Positions 8,281 to 17,468 of a stretch of 64,000 bases of DNA are shown here, piece after piece. A program made the translations under genes and the position numbers. The notes below the pieces were generated by a model, which worked only from the letters and a program-made list of their open reading frames with translations, made no database searches and was not told the DNA's origin. Source of the DNA: Nonlabens antarcticus (GTDB taxonomy: Bacteria > Bacteroidota > Bacteroidia > Flavobacteriales > Flavobacteriaceae). The stretch's first letter is position 1. Each line of letters opens with the position of its first letter. Location: assembly GCF_015356755.1 (NCBI RefSeq), contig NZ_JADFCO010000066.1, positions 124,001 through 188,000 of the forward strand. Direction: 5' to 3'.

Positions 8281-8369
8281 TTGAAACAGTGTCTAAGTTA
8301 AGTGTTGTGTAAAACAGTGAATTCAAGCATTTGACCTTACAATTTACAAATCCTAACCCTAAACTTGAT

Positions 8370-9188
8370 TTATCCCTTCATCAACATTGCTTTATTAGCA
8401 AATTCTACCATGTTCATTTTTGGGTTATCATAAACCGTTAGCTTAGAATCACCAGATCCTTTGTATTCTAGGTTATTTCTAACATTCACGGAAGCCTCTG
8501 CATCTCTGGAGATTCTCAATTTAAGATCATTAATATCCAGTTTTTCTGAAACTAACTTGGCTCTTCCTTCCAAAACCATGGAAGAATCATCAGCATCACC
8601 CTCAATTTTAGCTTCTGCGCGGTCTGTCATCATAAAATCAATATTCTTAAATTTAAGAAGAGCTTCTGTATTAGAAGAACCAGTCAAATTAAGTTGGGCA
8701 TTATCACCACTTAAATTACACTTTGATTTAGAATCTGCGGTAGCGTTAAAAATAAGTTTGCCTACACGTCCCGTCAAGAAAACCTTAGCATCGTCTTTTA
8801 CGAGAACTTCTAGATCTTCCATTCTTAGATTAGTTAGTGAACTCAATTCTGCCTCATCAAAAGCTGTTATTTTTTTGAGTTGAGGTGTGTAAACAACGGT
8901 AATTTTCAAACGTTTACTTCTTCTGATGTCTGCTGTTGTTTTGATGGTTAAAACTCCACCGATAACGTCAACATTAATGTACTGATGTAGGTTTGAGTCT
9001 GTTGCAATGTCAACTTTAGCGGTTGAACCTTCTGCAAGAGAAACCTCAAAATCTTCACCTACTATGACTTCTTGAAAATCAGCTACGTCTATTATCCGAG
9101 TGGTTACATCCCGATTGCCTTTTACTTTTTGTGCTTTCGCGAAAGCGAAACTCATCAACAGTATCATTGCAATTCCTATATTTTTCAT
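8370..9188 (-). CDS. Secreted head-GIN domain protein (DUF2807)
   Basis: An exported protein of 272 residues. The signal peptide MKNIGIAMILLMSFAFAKAQ is followed by a repetitive beta-rich region (VIGGVLTIKTTADIRRSKRLKITVVYTP, then LNLTGSSNT) typical of the head-GIN or putative auto-transporter adhesin fold, DUF2807. I moved the start to ATG 9188, because the signal peptide begins there and upstream residues are implausible. It lies downstream of PadR/PspC genes on the same strand, a common Bacteroidota cluster linked to envelope stress. A palindrome copy encodes FAFAKA at the end of the signal peptide. Confidence 0.88.
   Translation of the reverse strand: MKNIGIAMILLMSFAFAKAQKVKGNRDVTTRIIDVADFQEVIVGEDFEVSLAEGSTAKVDIATDSNLHQYINVDVIGGVLTIKTTADIRRSKRLKITVVYTPQLKKITAFDEAELSSLTNLRMEDLEVLVKDDAKVFLTGRVGKLIFNATADSKSKCNLSGDNAQLNLTGSSNTEALLKFKNIDFMMTDRAEAKIEGDADDSSMVLEGRAKLVSEKLDINDLKLRISRDAEASVNVRNNLEYKGSGDSKLTVYDNPKMNMVEFANKAMLMKG
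9133..9146. repeat. Dispersed palindrome, copy 3 (in signal peptide)
   Basis: Exact GCTTTCGCGAAAGC, encoding AFAKA at the signal-peptidase region of the head-GIN protein. Confidence 0.9.
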
Positions 9189-9303
9189 GTAGTATGGTTT
9201 AAGAACAAGAATAAACAAAAACCGCTCCACAATAGCGGAGCGGCTCTTAATGTCATGCCTAATTAATGAAGCAAGGCATCGATGAGGTAAAAGATAATTG
9301 CTA

Positions 9304-11100
9304 TCATAATGACATGTTTTTAGAGGCCCATCGATAGGTCTTTGTTTCAGTTTTTGATGTCAACCACTTTTGATTCTTGTTTGACTTATCATTTTCCTTG
9401 TAGGAAACCCCATCGTTACCATCGTACTGCCACTCGCCATCATTTTCTGGAACGATGGTGTCGTTGTCGGGAATGCTGTCGTTCAATAGCTCTTGATTTT
9501 CTGGAGTCTTTTCAATTATAGGGCAATCTACACAAACGGCCTTGCCATCCTTAATCTGGTAAGTATATTCAATATTGTTGCCCAGATTGAAGGCATCGTT
9601 GCTTATGTACGATCTGTACCGTTCTCCAAAACGCTCATTGAACTTTGCGTTAGCACCTTCTGGTAGATAGATCATGATCTCGATATCTGGATCAATAAAT
9701 CGATCTTCCTTAGGCAGCATAAAGAAGTCAGAGGCAACAAATGAGGAATCAGTCAGTTTATAATCGAACCGGATCGCTCGTGCTCGCTCTTTTGCCTCCT
9801 CAAAGCTGGCGCCTTTACCCTTGTAGGTAATCTCAACCCTCGCAACAGAATCGGTGGTGGAGCTTATGGCAAATTTAGTCTCGTAGTATTTAATCAATTC
9901 CTTACCATCAACTTCATCAAAGTCAAACTGAAAAGCTCTGCGATTACTATTAAAACGGCCAGATTCCCCAGAATCAATCAATTCTAACGAGAAGATCTTT
10001 TCTTTGTTAATGCCAAATTTCTCGGTTTTCTGTACCGTGGCTTCAATCGCCTGACTCGCTACAATTCTACCTATCATAATACTCAAGGCAATTACAGCGA
10101 CAATCCATATAGCGCCTAGCGCGATGTAAACTATGGAACCTAGTGCTCTTAAATTACTAACTAATAATTTAAGTCCCAGAACGGCTAGAAGAAATAGCGG
10201 TATCCCTAAAGCAAGAATCATGGCTAGAATAAGCCAGAAGGTGGCATAATCAGAAGGAACAACCAGATCAAAAATATTAAGTAAGCTGTACCCATCAATG
10301 TTTACGGCACTTGCCGTGATCGTTGAAACAATCAACGCCACAAGAGTTATGGTGGAAGTTAAAAATAGGAGCAAACCGAAGGTTTTCATGATAAATTTCA
10401 ACACTCCCAAAATGAAACGACCTATGAAACTAAAAAATCTCACGGTGCTACGTTTTTCTTTTTGACCTACAATACGGTAGTCGGCGTCAGTCTGCCCATC
10501 GACTACCGGCTCAAAACCCGACTTGAAATTCTCTTCAATGTTTGTGATATTCACTTCTTTGCCCATCATCGTCAAACGCTGATTTGTAGTTATGGCGTCT
10601 GGAACAAAAATCCATAGGATTATGTAAACGGGAATAGCCCATCCAGCGGTTAGCAATATCGCAAGAATCCATAAAACACGAACCCATACGGCTTCAATAC
10701 CTAGATAATAACTTAAGCCAGAACTCACGCCGCCTATATAACCGTTGAGTGTATCCCTAAAAAGTTGTTTATTCTTTCCTTTGAAATTAGTGCTACTACC
10801 TCTAGAAGACTTTGAAGATTCCTCAAAAATTTCTTCGTTTACCTCATAATCCTCCGGTTGACCCATGATATCAATTACAGACTCAACGTGAATGATGGAA
10901 ATAACCTGTTGATCGTTGGCTCTTTTTTCCAGAAATAATTCTGCAATACGGGATTCAATGTCAGACATGATTTCGTCTGCGCCATTAGTTCCAGCAAAGC
11001 TATTGCGTACAGCAGCTAAATAGCGCTGAAGACGTTTAAAAGCATCTTCATCTATATGGAAGAACAGTCCAGCGAGGTTGATGTTGATGGTCTTGTTCAT
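9304..11100 (-). CDS. PspC-domain membrane protein
   Basis: A 598-residue inner-membrane protein. A cytoplasmic N-terminus (MNKTININLAGLFFHIDEDAF) is followed by the PspC domain at about residues 108-170 (NGYIGGVSSGLSYYLG, WVRVLWILAILLTAGWAIPVY). Three or more further hydrophobic segments lie at about 225-345, and then a long soluble C-terminal domain. PspC proteins are part of envelope or phage-shock responses in other bacteria. The gene starts 4 bp inside the PadR gene (ATGA overlap), so the regulator and membrane protein are coupled; the PadR protein probably controls the operon. Confidence 0.9.
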   Translation of the reverse strand: MNKTININLAGLFFHIDEDAFKRLQRYLAAVRNSFAGTNGADEIMSDIESRIAELFLEKRANDQQVISIIHVESVIDIMGQPEDYEVNEEIFEESSKSSRGSSTNFKGKNKQLFRDTLNGYIGGVSSGLSYYLGIEAVWVRVLWILAILLTAGWAIPVYIILWIFVPDAITTNQRLTMMGKEVNITNIEENFKSGFEPVVDGQTDADYRIVGQKEKRSTVRFFSFIGRFILGVLKFIMKTFGLLLFLTSTITLVALIVSTITASAVNIDGYSLLNIFDLVVPSDYATFWLILAMILALGIPLFLLAVLGLKLLVSNLRALGSIVYIALGAIWIVAVIALSIMIGRIVASQAIEATVQKTEKFGINKEKIFSLELIDSGESGRFNSNRRAFQFDFDEVDGKELIKYYETKFAISSTTDSVARVEITYKGKGASFEEAKERARAIRFDYKLTDSSFVASDFFMLPKEDRFIDPDIEIMIYLPEGANAKFNERFGERYRSYISNDAFNLGNNIEYTYQIKDGKAVCVDCPIIEKTPENQELLNDSIPDNDTIVPENDGEWQYDGNDGVSYKENDKSNKNQKWLTSKTETKTYRWASKNMSL

Positions 11101-11438
11101 GATTTTTGGTTTTTAGGTTTGGTAACTAGATTAACTGCATTTCTTAGGTCATCCCAGGTTCCCGATAGTTCGGTTAGGAAAATTTTCCCGGTTTCTGTGA
11201 GGCCATAATATTTACGTGGCGGCCCACCAGTACTTTCTTCCCACCTGTAATTAAGGAGTCCAGCATTTTTAAGTCGTGTTAACAACGGGTAGATCGTTCC
11301 TTCTACCACTAGAAGTTTAGCATCTTTCAATGTCTCAAGAATCTCTGCAACATAGGCATCTTCTTCTTTGAGAATGGATAGAATGCAGTACTCCAGTACG
11401 CCCTTGCGCATTTGCGCTTTTGTGTTTTCTATCTTCAT
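11097..11438 (-). CDS. PadR-family transcriptional regulator
   Basis: A 113-residue winged-helix DNA-binding protein. The PadR pattern is clear in KGVLEYCILSILKEEDAYVAEILETL, VEGTIYPLLTRLKNAGLL and STGGPPRKYYGLTETG. Such short PadR proteins usually repress their own operon. It overlaps the PspC gene by 4 bp and follows the DUF4870 gene by 1 bp, giving an apparent DUF4870-PadR-PspC transcription unit. The inducer is unknown. Confidence 0.93.
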   Translation of the reverse strand: MKIENTKAQMRKGVLEYCILSILKEEDAYVAEILETLKDAKLLVVEGTIYPLLTRLKNAGLLNYRWEESTGGPPRKYYGLTETGKIFLTELSGTWDDLRNAVNLVTKPKNQKS

Positions 11439-11439
11439 T

Positions 11440-11943
11440 TTAGTTTGTATTAGTTGTTTCGCCTTCGAGAATCGCAGTATCCGGAATAAAATTGATCGTC
11501 AGCGGGTAATTATAAAGTCTACCCTCATGAGCACTGATAGCCGCTTTAATGGTGCACACTAAGTCTACAATAGCAAGAGCAAGAATCAAAGTCCCACAAA
11601 TAATTCCACTGGTTACAATGGTGGAAAAGATTCCCATGTTCTCAGAAAACGGAAAATTACCATGATCAAATTGATCCCATAAAGCAGGACCACCAGAAAT
11701 CATACTTCCTATAATAATACCGCCACCTACAAGTGCCAGAATCACCGTCCAAAGCGTGATGCTCAATTGAAAGTTGATTGCTTGTTTCCCATGCTTGTCA
11801 ATAAAATTAGACTTCTTGGAATTTATCATCCATATTAAGATGGGTAGAATAAAGTTTCCCAACGGGAATACCCATTTTCCGAAAGTGGCTAAATGAATTG
11901 CCATAGCAATATTGCGATGGTTGAATTGTGTATTTTTTTCCAT
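11440..11943 (-). CDS. DUF4870 family membrane protein
   Basis: A 167-residue protein with about four hydrophobic segments. It includes NIAMAIHLATFGKWVFPLGNFILPILIWM and the conserved KHGKQAINFQLSITLW block that marks DUF4870 (Tic20-like small membrane proteins). Start ATG 11943 has a TATATTTG -7 element 19 bp upstream and is the first gene of the unit with PadR and PspC. The function is not known; its place in this operon suggests a membrane-stress role. Confidence 0.88.
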   Translation of the reverse strand: MEKNTQFNHRNIAMAIHLATFGKWVFPLGNFILPILIWMINSKKSNFIDKHGKQAINFQLSITLWTVILALVGGGIIIGSMISGGPALWDQFDHGNFPFSENMGIFSTIVTSGIICGTLILALAIVDLVCTIKAAISAHEGRLYNYPLTINFIPDTAILEGETTNTN

Positions 11944-11962
11944 GACCTATTAATTTCTTATG

Positions 11963-11970
11963 CAAATATA
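11963..11970 (-). promoter_or_regulatory. -7 element TATATTTG of the DUF4870-PadR-PspC unit
   Basis: On the minus strand this is a perfect TAnnTTTG match, 19 bp before ATG 11943. Confidence 0.5.
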
Positions 11971-12041
11971 TATCTAAAAGATAGTATTATGCAATACAAA
12001 GTACCATATATTTTAAATACGCCTTTAAATGTGCCAAGTCC

Positions 12042-12055
12042 GCTTTCGCGAAAGT
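12042..12055. repeat. Dispersed palindrome, copy 4 (intergenic, 1 mismatch)
   Basis: GCTTTCGCGAAAGT; the last base departs from the palindrome. Confidence 0.8.
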
Positions 12056-12237
12056 GTAATGAAATCAACTGTTCAGGAAGGTTTAGAGCAGCGTAATTTT
12101 TTTAATATTTCTGGAGGTTGAAATCGAAAATTGATCAAATTATGTTGCTTTTTATGTTGCTTTTTATGGTGCAGACAACTGTCAAATCTTATGAAAATCC
12201 TGTTCAATTGGACAGATTAGTATGATATTAGATCTAT

Positions 12238-13276
12238 AACACCTTCACCCTATCCGTCTCCGTCGCTATCGCGCCTGGATCCACCTTTCCTATTTCTAGG
12301 AAAGGAGTTTTTTTTGAGAGCTCTGTTTACGTTAGGAGTACAAATACGGCTCCTCGCCTCAGAAGAGGAGAGGACAGATTGACTTTGCCATTCATGGCGA
12401 TGCAATCAGGAGTGGTTGAAGGTGTTGTATTTTGATATTTAGCTTTACCATTAGAACAACGCCACTTCGGACTACCTTTTTTCATAGGGGTAGACTTCAC
12501 TCTACTCGTAAGAAATGTCTATTGAGAAGTGGGACTATAAGTATTTATCCAAATTCACTACACCTTAAACCTATCCGTCTCCGTCGCTATCGCGCCTGGA
12601 TCCACCTTTCCTTTTTCTAGGAAAGGAGCTTTTTATTGAGAGTTCTATTTACGTTAGGAGTACAAATACGGTTCCTCGCCTCAGAATAGGAGAGGACAGA
12701 TTGACTTTGCCATTTATGGCGATGCAATCAGGAGTGGTTAAAGATGTTGTATTTTGATATTCAGCTTTACAATTAGAACAACTCCACTTCGGACTACCTT
12801 TTTTGATAGGGGTAGACTTCGGTCTACTCTTATGAAATATCTATTGAGAAGTGGGACTATAAGTTTTTATCCAAATTCACAACACCTTCAACCTATCCGT
12901 CTCTGCCGCTATCGCTTCAGATCTACCTTTCCTTTTTCTAGGAGAGGAGTTCTTTTTTGAGAGTTCTATTTACATTAGGAGTATAAATACGGCTCCTCGC
13001 CTCAGAAGAGGAGAGGACAGATTGACCTCGCCATTCATGACGATGTAATAATGAGTGGTTGAAGGTGTGGTATTTTGATATTCAGTATTACCATTAGAAC
13101 AACGCCACTTCGAACTACCTTTTTTCATAGGGGTAGACTTCAGTCTACTCTTATGAAATATCTATTGAGAAGTGGGACTATAAGTTTTTATCAATATTCA
13201 CATCACCTTCAACCTCTCCGTCTGCGTTGCCATCGCGTCAGATCCACCTTTCCTATTTTTAGGAAAGGAGTTTTTT
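12238..13276. repeat. Tandem array of about 321-bp units (three full, one partial)
   Basis: The phrase ACCTTCAACCTATCCGTC recurs with small changes at about 12241, 12562, 12884 and 13205, a period of 321-322 bp. Each unit contains a hairpin CCTTTCC-N8-GGAAAGG (12284-12305 in the first) followed by a T-rich run, which is terminator-like on the plus strand. Each full unit also has a second dyad CTCCTC-N-GAGGAG and the phrase CATTCATGGCGATGCAATCA or a variant. The fourth copy stops after the first hairpin. The units have diverged by point changes with few indels. No transposase or terminal inverted repeats are visible. Confidence 0.9.
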
Positions 13277-13356
13277 GGCTTTTATACTATCGATATCTCT
13301 AGAATCTCATTCATCATTTAAACAAGTCTTTATTATTATCTAAAAACCAAATCGGT

Positions 13357-13364
13357 TAGTTTTG
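13357..13364 (+). promoter_or_regulatory. -7 element TAGTTTTG upstream of the DUF4442-menC genes
   Basis: A perfect TAnnTTTG match, 38 bp before ATG 13403. No clear -33 element is seen. Confidence 0.45.
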
Positions 13365-13402
13365 TTTAAAGCTCACGAACTCACGGACTCAACAATTCTC
13401 AA

Positions 13403-13855
13403 ATGATCACGCCCTTTAAAATCAATACTTTCACATTTTTTAAACTACCCAGCTGCTGGTGGAGTGGTGTCCGGGTCAAAGAAATAGATATAGAAAAATG
13501 TGTGGTAACCGTTAAGCATAAATGGTTCAATCAAAATCCTTTTAACAGCATGTATTTTGCGGTGCAGGCCATGGCAGCAGAGCTTTCTACAGGAGCACTT
13601 GTAATGTCTTTTATTAAAGAATCTGATGCTACAGTGAGTATGCTTGTAGCTAACAATGAAGCGACCTTTACAAAAAAAGCTACCGGTAGAATTATATTTA
13701 CCTGTAACGATGGGCTCGCAATTAAGGAAGCTATCCAGAAAGCGATAGAAACTGGTGAAGGCCAAACGGTCTGGATGGAATCCACCGGAATCAATACTGA
13801 CGGGATTCAAGTGAGCAAGTTCAGGTTTGAATGGACCGTTAAACTTAAAGGGTAA
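13403..13855 (+). CDS. DUF4442 hotdog-fold protein (thioesterase-like)
   Basis: A 150-residue cytoplasmic protein of the DUF4442/PaaI-like hotdog superfamily. It shows NPFNSMYFAVQAMAAELSTGALVM, the equivalent of the hotdog central helix, and a C-terminal beta-strand ending in KFRFEWTVKLK. Its position directly before menC and near menE makes it a candidate for hydrolysing DHNA-CoA in menaquinone synthesis. That is inference only; no catalytic residue can be assigned with certainty. Confidence 0.8.
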   Translation: MITPFKINTFTFFKLPSCWWSGVRVKEIDIEKCVVTVKHKWFNQNPFNSMYFAVQAMAAELSTGALVMSFIKESDATVSMLVANNEATFTKKATGRIIFTCNDGLAIKEAIQKAIETGEGQTVWMESTGINTDGIQVSKFRFEWTVKLKG

Positions 13856-13920
13856 GGATTTTAGTATATTTTCCAATTTTTCTAACAAAACCGCATTACT
13901 TCATATCCTATCTTGCTTAC

Positions 13921-14964
13921 ATGAAAGCAACCTATCAGAAACATAATCTAGAGTTCAAACAACCTGCAGGAACCTCACGTGGCATTTTAAAAACTAAGGA
14001 CACCTATTTTTTAAAGCTCGACAACGGCAGTGAGAAAGGGATAGGAGAGTGCAATTTATTTAAAGGTCTGTCGAGTGATGATCGACCGGACTATGAAGAA
14101 AAACTGCAATGGGTTTGTGACCATATAGAAATGAAACCAGCCGAAATGATGGAAACTCTTCAGGAGTGGCCGTCCATTTTATTTGGTTATGAAATGGCAA
14201 TGAAATCTATGCAATCAGCAGATCCATTTACCTTATTTCCATCGCCATTTACGGAGCAACAGGACAGCATTCCTATCAATGGATTGGTCTGGATGGGAGA
14301 TCAGGATTTTATGATGAAACAGCTTGAAGAAAAACTAGCTTCAGGTTTTGATTGCATAAAATTGAAGATAGGCGCGATCAATTTTGAGGCAGAAATGAAG
14401 TTGTTGAAATCGATACGAGCACGTTTTCGCGAAAGCGAAATCACCATTAGAGTCGATGCAAATGGTGCATTTACGGCTGAGAATGCATTAAGTAAATTAG
14501 AGGAACTTTCTAAATATGATGTGCACAGTATTGAACAGCCTATTGCACAAGGGCAATGGGAGGAGATGGCACATTTGTGTGCTGACACTCCAGTGCCTAT
14601 TGCACTTGATGAAGAACTTATAGGTATTTATAATTCTAGTCGCAGGGCAGAGTGTCTGGATGTTATCAAACCGCAATATATTATCTTGAAACCTGCGCTA
14701 GTGGGTGGTTTTGCAAATTCTAGAGAATGGATCAACCTTGCGGGTGATCGCAATATAAAATGGTGGATTACGAGTGCTCTAGAATCCAATGTGGGACTCA
14801 ATGCTATTGCTCAATTTACATACACCCTAGGCTCCAGAATGCCCCAAGGTCTAGGAACTGGCGGTCTTTACACTAACAATATTGAGTCGCCCCTAGAGGT
14901 TAAGAAAGGGCATTTATACTGTAACGATGTAGCTGCATGGGACACTAATGCATTAAATTTTTAA
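13921..14964 (+). CDS. menC: o-succinylbenzoate synthase
   Basis: Dehydrates SHCHC to o-succinylbenzoate in menaquinone synthesis. A 347-residue enolase-superfamily protein with the catalytic lysines in FDCIKLKIG (KxK), metal ligands in VDANGAFT (Asp), SIEQPI (Glu) and ALDEEL (Asp-Glu), and the second lysine in ILKPALVGG. An N-terminal capping domain precedes the barrel. It is followed after 1 bp by the CPBP gene and then menE. One palindrome copy encodes RFRES within the barrel. Confidence 0.93.
   Translation: MKATYQKHNLEFKQPAGTSRGILKTKDTYFLKLDNGSEKGIGECNLFKGLSSDDRPDYEEKLQWVCDHIEMKPAEMMETLQEWPSILFGYEMAMKSMQSADPFTLFPSPFTEQQDSIPINGLVWMGDQDFMMKQLEEKLASGFDCIKLKIGAINFEAEMKLLKSIRARFRESEITIRVDANGAFTAENALSKLEELSKYDVHSIEQPIAQGQWEEMAHLCADTPVPIALDEELIGIYNSSRRAECLDVIKPQYIILKPALVGGFANSREWINLAGDRNIKWWITSALESNVGLNAIAQFTYTLGSRMPQGLGTGGLYTNNIESPLEVKKGHLYCNDVAAWDTNALNF
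14422..14438. repeat. Dispersed palindrome, copy 5 (in menC, 1 mismatch)
   Basis: CGTTTTCGCGAAAGCGA. One arm base differs from the consensus. It is read as RFRES. Confidence 0.85.
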
Positions 14965-14965
14965 T

Positions 14966-15940
14966 ATGTTTATAGAGAGAGCGGCTAACAAATATAATGA
15001 GGCGTGGCGGTGGTTGTTAGGGTTTATAGTGATTTTTGCTGGATGTCAGGTTTTAGGTGGGATTCCCTTCGTTATTGCCATTCTATTTAAATCTGTTGCT
15101 GAGGGTGATATGAACGTCTTAAAAGATGAAGCGGGTTTGATGTCGTATTTACCTTCAAATCTGTCTTTCTTTTTACTTATGCTCACTTTTGTTATAGGCA
15201 CCATAGTCTGGTGGATCTGGATCAAATATGTTCATAATCTCACCTGGACTCAAGCTACAACCTCACGAGCTAAGTTTGACTGGAGTCGTGCAGGATTTGC
15301 ATTTATGGTGGTAGGTGTTGTTTCCATTGTTACGACTATCGCAGGTTACTACTTGATGCCAGAGGATTTTATATGGAATTATAATCCTACAAATTTCTGG
15401 ATATTAGTGGTAATTGCTATTCTATTAGTACCCATTCAAACAACTTGGGAAGAGCTGTTTTTCCGCAGTTATATGATGCAAGGATTGGGTCTCATGGCAA
15501 AAAATAGAGCGGTACCGTTTATCGTGACCTCTGTTGTTTTTGGAATGATGCACATTTTTAATCCTGAGATTGCAAAGCTGGGTTATATAATTATGTTTTG
15601 GTACGTAGGCACAGGATTTCTACTGGGACTTTTTACATTAATGGATGAAGGAACAGAGCTTGCCATAGGCTTTCATGCCGCAAACAATCTATTTATAGCT
15701 ATACTGGTCACTGCCAACTGGACAGCTTTTCAAACTGAATCGCTGCTGATCGATATATCTGAACCCTCTGTGAATTTTGCTACATTTATCCCTTTATTCG
15801 TTTATTATCCACTGCTTGTTCTTTTATTTGCATGGAAATATAACTGGACAAACTGGAAGGAACGTTTATTCGGTAAGATTGAGCTTCCTCTTGATAACAA
15901 CCACCAAGATTCAACATTTGAAAACCGATTAAACAGCTGA
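14966..15940 (+). CDS. CPBP-family intramembrane metalloprotease
   Basis: A 324-residue polytopic membrane protein with about eight hydrophobic segments. The ABI/CPBP motifs are all present: EELFFR (motif 1, Glu-Glu and Arg), FGMMHIFN (motif 2 His) and HAANN (motif 4). Members resemble Rce1 CAAX proteases and often process peptides or act in bacteriocin immunity. It lies 1 bp after menC and 1 bp before menE, so it is co-transcribed with menaquinone genes, a link seen often in flavobacteria and without a known reason. Confidence 0.9.
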   Translation: MFIERAANKYNEAWRWLLGFIVIFAGCQVLGGIPFVIAILFKSVAEGDMNVLKDEAGLMSYLPSNLSFFLLMLTFVIGTIVWWIWIKYVHNLTWTQATTSRAKFDWSRAGFAFMVVGVVSIVTTIAGYYLMPEDFIWNYNPTNFWILVVIAILLVPIQTTWEELFFRSYMMQGLGLMAKNRAVPFIVTSVVFGMMHIFNPEIAKLGYIIMFWYVGTGFLLGLFTLMDEGTELAIGFHAANNLFIAILVTANWTAFQTESLLIDISEPSVNFATFIPLFVYYPLLVLLFAWKYNWTNWKERLFGKIELPLDNNHQDSTFENRLNS

Positions 15941-15941
15941 T

Positions 15942-16997
15942 ATGATTCCTGAAGTACACCCTAGTTTTAAACTTAATGGCGTTTCACTTGACCATAATGG
16001 ATTAATGACGGTGGCGTATAGCTACGTGAAAGAGGGCGAACTATGGGAGCGTCAGGTAGGTGAATTTTTATTGAACTGGATGGACGATTTTTCATACCAC
16101 ACGGTTTTTTCTAGCGGTTCAACAGGCACACCTAAAGAATATAGACTAGAAAAACAACACATGATCAATAGTGCCCGATTGACGGGAGAGCGATTTAACC
16201 TGCACGCAGAAAATGATATTCTAGGCTGCTTGCCTTTGAGCTATGTTGCCGGTAAGTTAATGATGGTGCGGGCCATAGAATTAGGCTTGCATATTGATTT
16301 AGTTGCGCCATCTAAGAACCCGCTAGAGAAAGTAACTAAGCGATACGACTTTACGGCACTCACGGCATATCAAGTCAAACACTCTCTAGATCATCTTTAT
16401 AAAAGTAGAAAAACCATCATAGGTGGTGGGCCAGTAGATGAAGCAATGGTGGAGAGTTTAAAAAACAGACATACCCGCGCTTATCATACCTATGGAATGA
16501 CAGAAACGAGTACGCATATAGGTGTAAGGGAGTTGTACCCTAACTATGAAGAATACTTCACGGCACTTCCAGGTATTAAAGTGAGGTTGAATCGCGCTGA
16601 CTGTTTGATCATCGATGCTCCTGAATTGACTAAGGAACCTGTAATTAGCAATGACCTGGCCGTTGTTAAAACAGAAAAAACTTTTAAAATATTAGGGAGA
16701 ACGGACAATGTTATTAATACGGGAGGTGTAAAAATCCATCCGGAAAGTGTGGAGAACAAGCTGTCAAAACATCTAGACAGTCGTTTTTTCATCGCTTCAG
16801 AGCCAGAAAAAGATCTGGGGCAGCAAGTAATTCTTTTTGTTGAAGGAGAAGAGACCGATTTAAATTCCGCTTTCGCGAAAGCGAAATTAGATAGGTTTGA
16901 AAAACCCAGAAAAGTCATTTTTGTAAAAGAATTTGCGGAAACACACACCGCTAAAATTGACAAGAAAGTGATAATTGCAAAATACCGAAAAAATTAA
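15942..16997 (+). CDS. menE: o-succinylbenzoate-CoA ligase (AMP-binding)
   Basis: Activates o-succinylbenzoate to its CoA thioester. At 351 residues it is a short member of the AMP-forming ligase family. The P-loop-like SSGSTGTPKEYRL, YGMTETSTHIG and GRTDNVINTGGVKIHPE motifs and the C-terminal catalytic lysine (AKIDKK) are visible. Menaquinone context (menC upstream) supports MenE. Its last 4 bp overlap the 3' end of the convergent phosphatase gene. A palindrome copy encodes AFAKA near the C-terminus. Confidence 0.9.
   Translation: MIPEVHPSFKLNGVSLDHNGLMTVAYSYVKEGELWERQVGEFLLNWMDDFSYHTVFSSGSTGTPKEYRLEKQHMINSARLTGERFNLHAENDILGCLPLSYVAGKLMMVRAIELGLHIDLVAPSKNPLEKVTKRYDFTALTAYQVKHSLDHLYKSRKTIIGGGPVDEAMVESLKNRHTRAYHTYGMTETSTHIGVRELYPNYEEYFTALPGIKVRLNRADCLIIDAPELTKEPVISNDLAVVKTEKTFKILGRTDNVINTGGVKIHPESVENKLSKHLDSRFFIASEPEKDLGQQVILFVEGEETDLNSAFAKAKLDRFEKPRKVIFVKEFAETHTAKIDKKVIIAKYRKN
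16868..16883. repeat. Dispersed palindrome, copy 6 (in menE)
   Basis: Exact CGCTTTCGCGAAAGCG, read as AFAKA. Confidence 0.9.
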
Positions 16998-17467
16998 TTC
17001 TCTTTTGACTCCAGTTCTTTACCAATGGAAGTGGTGACTTGATCAAGCATCTTATATATATTGACAAAGCCTTGATCGCCGCCGTAGTAAGGGTCTGGAA
17101 CATCTAGATCCTCGCCTGGAAAGGAAACGTCTAAAATCTTTCTAATTTTTTGACGTTGGGAATCTGTTGTTGTCATTCCCAGTACATCTGTTAGGTTAGA
17201 AGAGTCCATAACATAGATGTAATCAAATTCTTCTAAGTCCTCAACCGTCAATTTGCGACTGCGTTGTTGTGAAATATCTAGACTGTTTTTTGCAGCAATT
17301 TCAATGGATCGTTTATCTGGAGCTTCACCTTTGTGTCCACCACTAGTTCCAGCACTATCTACATTGAATTTAGTAAAGTTTAGTTTAGAACGCATCAAAC
17401 CTTCAGCAAGAGGTGAGCGGCAAATATTTCCTAAACACACCATGAGTATGGAGGTTTTATCCTTCAT
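16994..17467 (-). CDS. Low-molecular-weight protein-tyrosine phosphatase
   Basis: A 157-residue cytoplasmic phosphatase. It carries the P-loop CLGNICRSP near the N-terminus (C-x5-R-S) and the general-acid loop DVPDPYYGG near the C-terminus. These enzymes dephosphorylate tyrosine or, in related families, arsenate or phosphoarginine; the DPYYGG loop favours tyrosine. It begins 1 bp after the dnaA stop and is likely co-transcribed with it, a frequent arrangement in flavobacteria. Confidence 0.95.
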   Translation of the reverse strand: MKDKTSILMVCLGNICRSPLAEGLMRSKLNFTKFNVDSAGTSGGHKGEAPDKRSIEIAAKNSLDISQQRSRKLTVEDLEEFDYIYVMDSSNLTDVLGMTTTDSQRQKIRKILDVSFPGEDLDVPDPYYGGDQGFVNIYKMLDQVTTSIGKELESKEN

Positions 17468-17468
17468 A

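Larger units (their letters stand above)
11944..13402. other. Gene-free stretch of 1.46 kb
   Basis: It contains the promoter of the DUF4870 gene, one palindrome copy (12042), a 12-bp tandem duplication (ATGTTGCTTTTT, about 12142-12165) and the 321-bp tandem array (12238-13276). The short frames of 62-75 codons inside the array are by-products of the repeat. Nothing else is recognisable. Confidence 0.7.

Noticed and set aside
12432-13302. Three plus-strand frames of 62-75 codons with similar products (MIFSFTIRTTPLRTTFF...)
   Set aside because: They follow the 321-bp repeat unit exactly, span its terminator-like hairpin, and have very basic, low-information products. They are by-products of the repeat, not genes.
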